A stretch of DNA of 64,000 bases from JAOABC01 sp041287495 (GTDB taxonomy: Bacteria > Aquificota > Aquificia > Aquificales > Hydrogenothermaceae). Below, piece by piece: positions 62,402 to 64,000 of this stretch. The notes beneath the pieces were generated by a model. That model was not told the origin of the DNA. It was given only the letters and a program-made list of their open reading frames with translations, and did not search any database. The stretch covers positions 31,208-95,207 of the forward strand of contig JBEULE010000036.1 in the NCBI GenBank assembly GCA_041287495.1, read 5' to 3'. Both the position numbers and the translations under genes were made by a program. The stretch's first letter is position 1; each line of letters begins with the position of its first letter.

Positions 62402-63412
62402 ATGAACTTAGTTTATGGATTTGTATTTTCTTCTATACTTGCATTAGCTTCAATGTATATCTCTTCCTTAGAGATTGTAAAATCAACTGTAAATTTTAGC
62501 CCCCTTATAGTGGCAATAATACTTGGACTAATTGTAGGCAATACGATAAAATTACCAGAAATTTTAAAGCCCGGAATAAATTTCTCTTTAAAGCGGATAC
62601 TGAGATTAGCAATAATATTCTTAGGATTTAGACTTACATTTCAGAATATAGTCGATGTTGGAATAGAAGGACTTTTAGTTGATTCAGTTATGCTTATATC
62701 ATCATTTATATTAGGAGTATGGGTATCTCAAAAATATTTCGGATTAGACCAACAGATAAGCTATCTCATAGCATCCGGAAGTTCTATATGTGGTGCATCT
62801 GCAGTACTAGCAACAGCTCCAATTGTTAAAGGGCAGATGCATCAGGCAGCAATGGCTGTAGCTACTGTTACAATATTTGGAACTATAGCCATGTTTTTAT
62901 ATCCTGCAGTTTACAAAACAGGTTTACTATTTGGTCTTAACGATGTTACATACGGAATATTTACAGGTGCAACTGTACATGAAGTTGCTCAAGCTGTTGC
63001 AGCTGGATTTGCAATTTCGGATGAAGCTGGAAATACGGCAACTATAGCAAAATTAACAAGAGTTATGATGCTTGCTCCTTTACTTATAGCTCTAAGTTTT
63101 TATTTAGCCAAAAAACATTCTACCCACGGAGTAAACTTAAGAGAAATACCAATACCTTGGTTTGTTTTTGGGTTTATAGGTATGGTAGGAGTAAACTCCT
63201 TAAATATTATTCCAAAAGATTATATAAACGGAATAAATCAGATAGACACATTCTTATTAACAGTTTCTATGGCAGCTCTTGGAATGGAAACAAATATAGA
63301 AAAGATGAAAAAAGCTGGAATGAAGCCTATATATGCAGCTTTAGTTATATTTATCTACCTTTTCTTTGGTGGATTTTTAGTTACAAAAGTAGCACATATA
63401 ATTTTATCTTGA
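62402..63412 (+). CDS. YeiH/UPF0324-family membrane protein (putative sulfate/sulfite exporter)
   Basis: A 336-residue membrane protein with about ten helices. Signatures are FSPLIVAIILGLIVGNT, KRILRLAIIFLGFRLTF, SGSSICGASAVLATAPIVKG and GATVHEVAQAVAAGFAIS. The family is annotated as putative sulfate exporter; transport of sulfite, sulfate or sulfo-compounds is plausible in an organism that oxidises sulfite, but is not proven. CAGGAGG lies before the ATG. ssrA begins 40 bases after its stop. Confidence 0.88.
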   Translation: MNLVYGFVFSSILALASMYISSLEIVKSTVNFSPLIVAIILGLIVGNTIKLPEILKPGINFSLKRILRLAIIFLGFRLTFQNIVDVGIEGLLVDSVMLISSFILGVWVSQKYFGLDQQISYLIASGSSICGASAVLATAPIVKGQMHQAAMAVATVTIFGTIAMFLYPAVYKTGLLFGLNDVTYGIFTGATVHEVAQAVAAGFAISDEAGNTATIAKLTRVMMLAPLLIALSFYLAKKHSTHGVNLREIPIPWFVFGFIGMVGVNSLNIIPKDYINGINQIDTFLLTVSMAALGMETNIEKMKKAGMKPIYAALVIFIYLFFGGFLVTKVAHIILS

Positions 63413-63425
63413 AATTTTATAAAAA

Positions 63426-63434
63426 TGATATAAT
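63426..63434 (+). promoter_or_regulatory. extended -10 promoter of ssrA
   Basis: TG-A-TATAAT ends 18 bases before the tmRNA 5' end. TTGAAA at 63409-63414 is a possible -35 with short (14-base) spacing. Confidence 0.6.
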
Positions 63435-63450
63435 ATTCTATTAGTAGAAT
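63435..63450. repeat. inverted repeat in the ssrA leader
   Basis: ATTCTA-TTAG-TAGAAT, a perfect 6-base dyad (7 with flanking bases) between the -10 box and the tmRNA 5' end. It may be an operator or a leader hairpin removed by RNase P. Confidence 0.5.
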
Positions 63451-63452
63451 AA

Positions 63453-63799
63453 GGGGGCGATACGGGTTCGACGGCAGACGTAGACAACGGGAAGCATGCC
63501 GCAGAAGGTCACTGCGTAAAAAACCAAAACACAACAAATCCCGAACGTGAAATCGCTCTCGCTGCTTAATTAACGCAGCGACGTCCTCCTAAGCTTTGCC
63601 TGTAGGCAAAGGAAGGGCGTAAGAGATACAGGCTGGATAGCTTCCAACCTCCCCTGAGGAAGCTATCGAGATTTAACGGGGATAGCAATCTGACCTCTGC
63701 CTGTGGAGGGAAGATTGTGAAATCTAAACACAGGCTAAGCATGTAGATGCCTGTAAGTTGAGCGTCTGTCGGACGGGGGTTCGATTCCCCCCGCCTCCA
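63453..63799 (+). ncRNA. ssrA: transfer-messenger RNA
   Basis: Rescues stalled ribosomes by adding a degradation tag. The 5' end GGGGGCGATACGGGTTCGAC and the 3' end with the T-arm GGGGGTTCGATTCCCCCC are both typical. The acceptor stem pairs 63453-63459 with 63792-63798, including one G-U as in E. coli, with A63799 as discriminator; CCA is not encoded. The tag frame ends in Pro-Glu-Arg-Glu-Ile-Ala-Leu-Ala-Ala-stop around 63541-63570. The resume codon is uncertain; GTA AAA AAC upstream is one possibility. Pseudoknot-forming GC-rich blocks follow. smpB is not in the window. Confidence 0.96.
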
Positions 63800-63839
63800 T
63801 AGAGGAAAGTTAGATTAAATTCTTCATACCAAATATCAC

Positions 63840-63868
63840 TTGACAAGAAAAAGATATAGGTATATACT
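63840..63868 (+). promoter_or_regulatory. tandem promoter 1
   Basis: TTGACA (63840-63845), 17 bases, TATACT (63863-63868): near-perfect sigma70 promoter. The -10 lies inside the palindrome ATATAC-T-GTATAT. Confidence 0.8.
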
Positions 63869-63914
63869 GTATATCTGTTTTTGGAAGCTGAATAAGATGA
63901 AAGTAAAAAACCTC

Positions 63915-63943
63915 TTGACAAGATAGAAAAGTTAGGATATATT
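63915..63943 (+). promoter_or_regulatory. tandem promoter 2
   Basis: TTGACA (63915-63920), 17 bases, TATATT (63938-63943). Same orientation as promoter 1, 75 bases downstream. Confidence 0.8.
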
Positions 63944-63981
63944 ATTTATCCCTTTTTGAAAGTGAATAGGAAACAAAACAG

Positions 63982-63987
63982 TTGACA
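63982..63987 (+). promoter_or_regulatory. tandem promoter 3, -35 box only
   Basis: TTGACA 67 bases after the second; the window ends before any -10 box could appear. Confidence 0.55.
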
Positions 63988-64000
63988 AAAATTCCTTAAT

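Larger units (their letters stand above)
63800..64000. other. non-coding tail with diverged tandem repeats of about 70 bases
   Basis: No gene is visible. After each TTGACA the sequence shows a related order of TTTTTG, a GAAG/AAGTGAATA-type block and an A-rich end, suggesting duplicated promoter units. No terminator hairpin is evident right after ssrA. Confidence 0.6.

Noticed and set aside
63724..63921. Minus-strand open frame crossing the 3' end of ssrA
   Set aside because: It overlaps a structural RNA and the tandem promoters, and has no homology-like features.
63840..64000. Start of a CRISPR array or leader
   Set aside because: The repeated units are not identical, are about 70 bases apart, and the conserved parts are promoter boxes rather than a fixed repeat with unique spacers.
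1..64000. Insertion sequences, prophage, horizontally acquired islands
   Set aside because: No transposase, integrase, terminal inverted repeats or abrupt composition change was seen; codon use looks uniform by eye, although no computation was possible.

Overview
The window is AT-rich, densely packed bacterial chromosome with heavy AGA/ATA/AAA codon use. Family-level similarity points to a thermophilic, Gram-negative member of the Aquificota, most likely Hydrogenothermaceae close to Sulfurihydrogenibium. This assignment is an inference from gene content: a bc1 complex with a diheme cytochrome c1, a sulfite dehydrogenase with its cytochrome, DXS-type isoprenoid synthesis, KdsD/LptB/TolC envelope genes, and a tmRNA whose tag ends in ALAA. 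I see no insertion sequence, prophage, CRISPR array, rRNA or tRNA gene. Almost every base is coding, and many neighbours overlap by 1-29 bases.

Layout. 1-4 kb: mtnB (cut by the window edge), nth, a TonB-like protein and dxs. 4-9 kb: a lytic transglycosylase, mfd, a DnaQ-like exonuclease and proC. 9-17 kb: hemW, a YcgR-like PilZ protein, a DksA/TraR protein, lspA, secA and an EAL-GGDEF protein. 17-24 kb, minus strand: aminotransferase, dppB- and dppC-like permeases and hemD; then pgeF, accD, mobB, acyP and a LysM/LytM protein. 24-27 kb: petABC (cytochrome bc1). 27-33 kb: a YyaL-like protein, a pteridine-reductase-like SDR, a metallo-beta-lactamase-fold protein with no ordinary start codon, thiO, a small unknown, an EVE protein and lptB. 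33-38 kb, minus strand: rluD, slt, ribE, a K+ channel and a DUF6394-like membrane protein. 38-46 kb: an acetate module (acs, porin, DUF485, actP) followed by a cNMP/CBS/nucleotidyltransferase protein coupled to a second DnaQ-like exonuclease. 46-55 kb: sulfite dehydrogenase and cytochrome, a TolC/HlyD/RND efflux system and kup. 55-64 kb: a DsbC-like protein, a voltage-gated-type K+ channel, nfu, tmk-holB-ricT-kdsD, a short RlmN-like enzyme, a small unknown, yeiH and ssrA. The last 160 bases hold tandem consensus promoters facing out of the window.

Themes. Energy metabolism (bc1, sulfite oxidation with MobB for its molybdenum cofactor, acetate activation and uptake) sits beside potassium handling (Kup and two channels) and envelope maintenance. 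No cryptic cassette stands out. The most unusual signals are in expression: at least seven genes carry a -10 box, often an extended TGnTATAAT, exactly 6-7 bases before the start codon with no Shine-Dalgarno sequence, which predicts leaderless transcripts. Other points of interest are the predicted ATT start of the MBL gene, a G8 tract abutting a promoter, dyad operators at acs, and the coupled nucleotidyltransferase/exonuclease pair.
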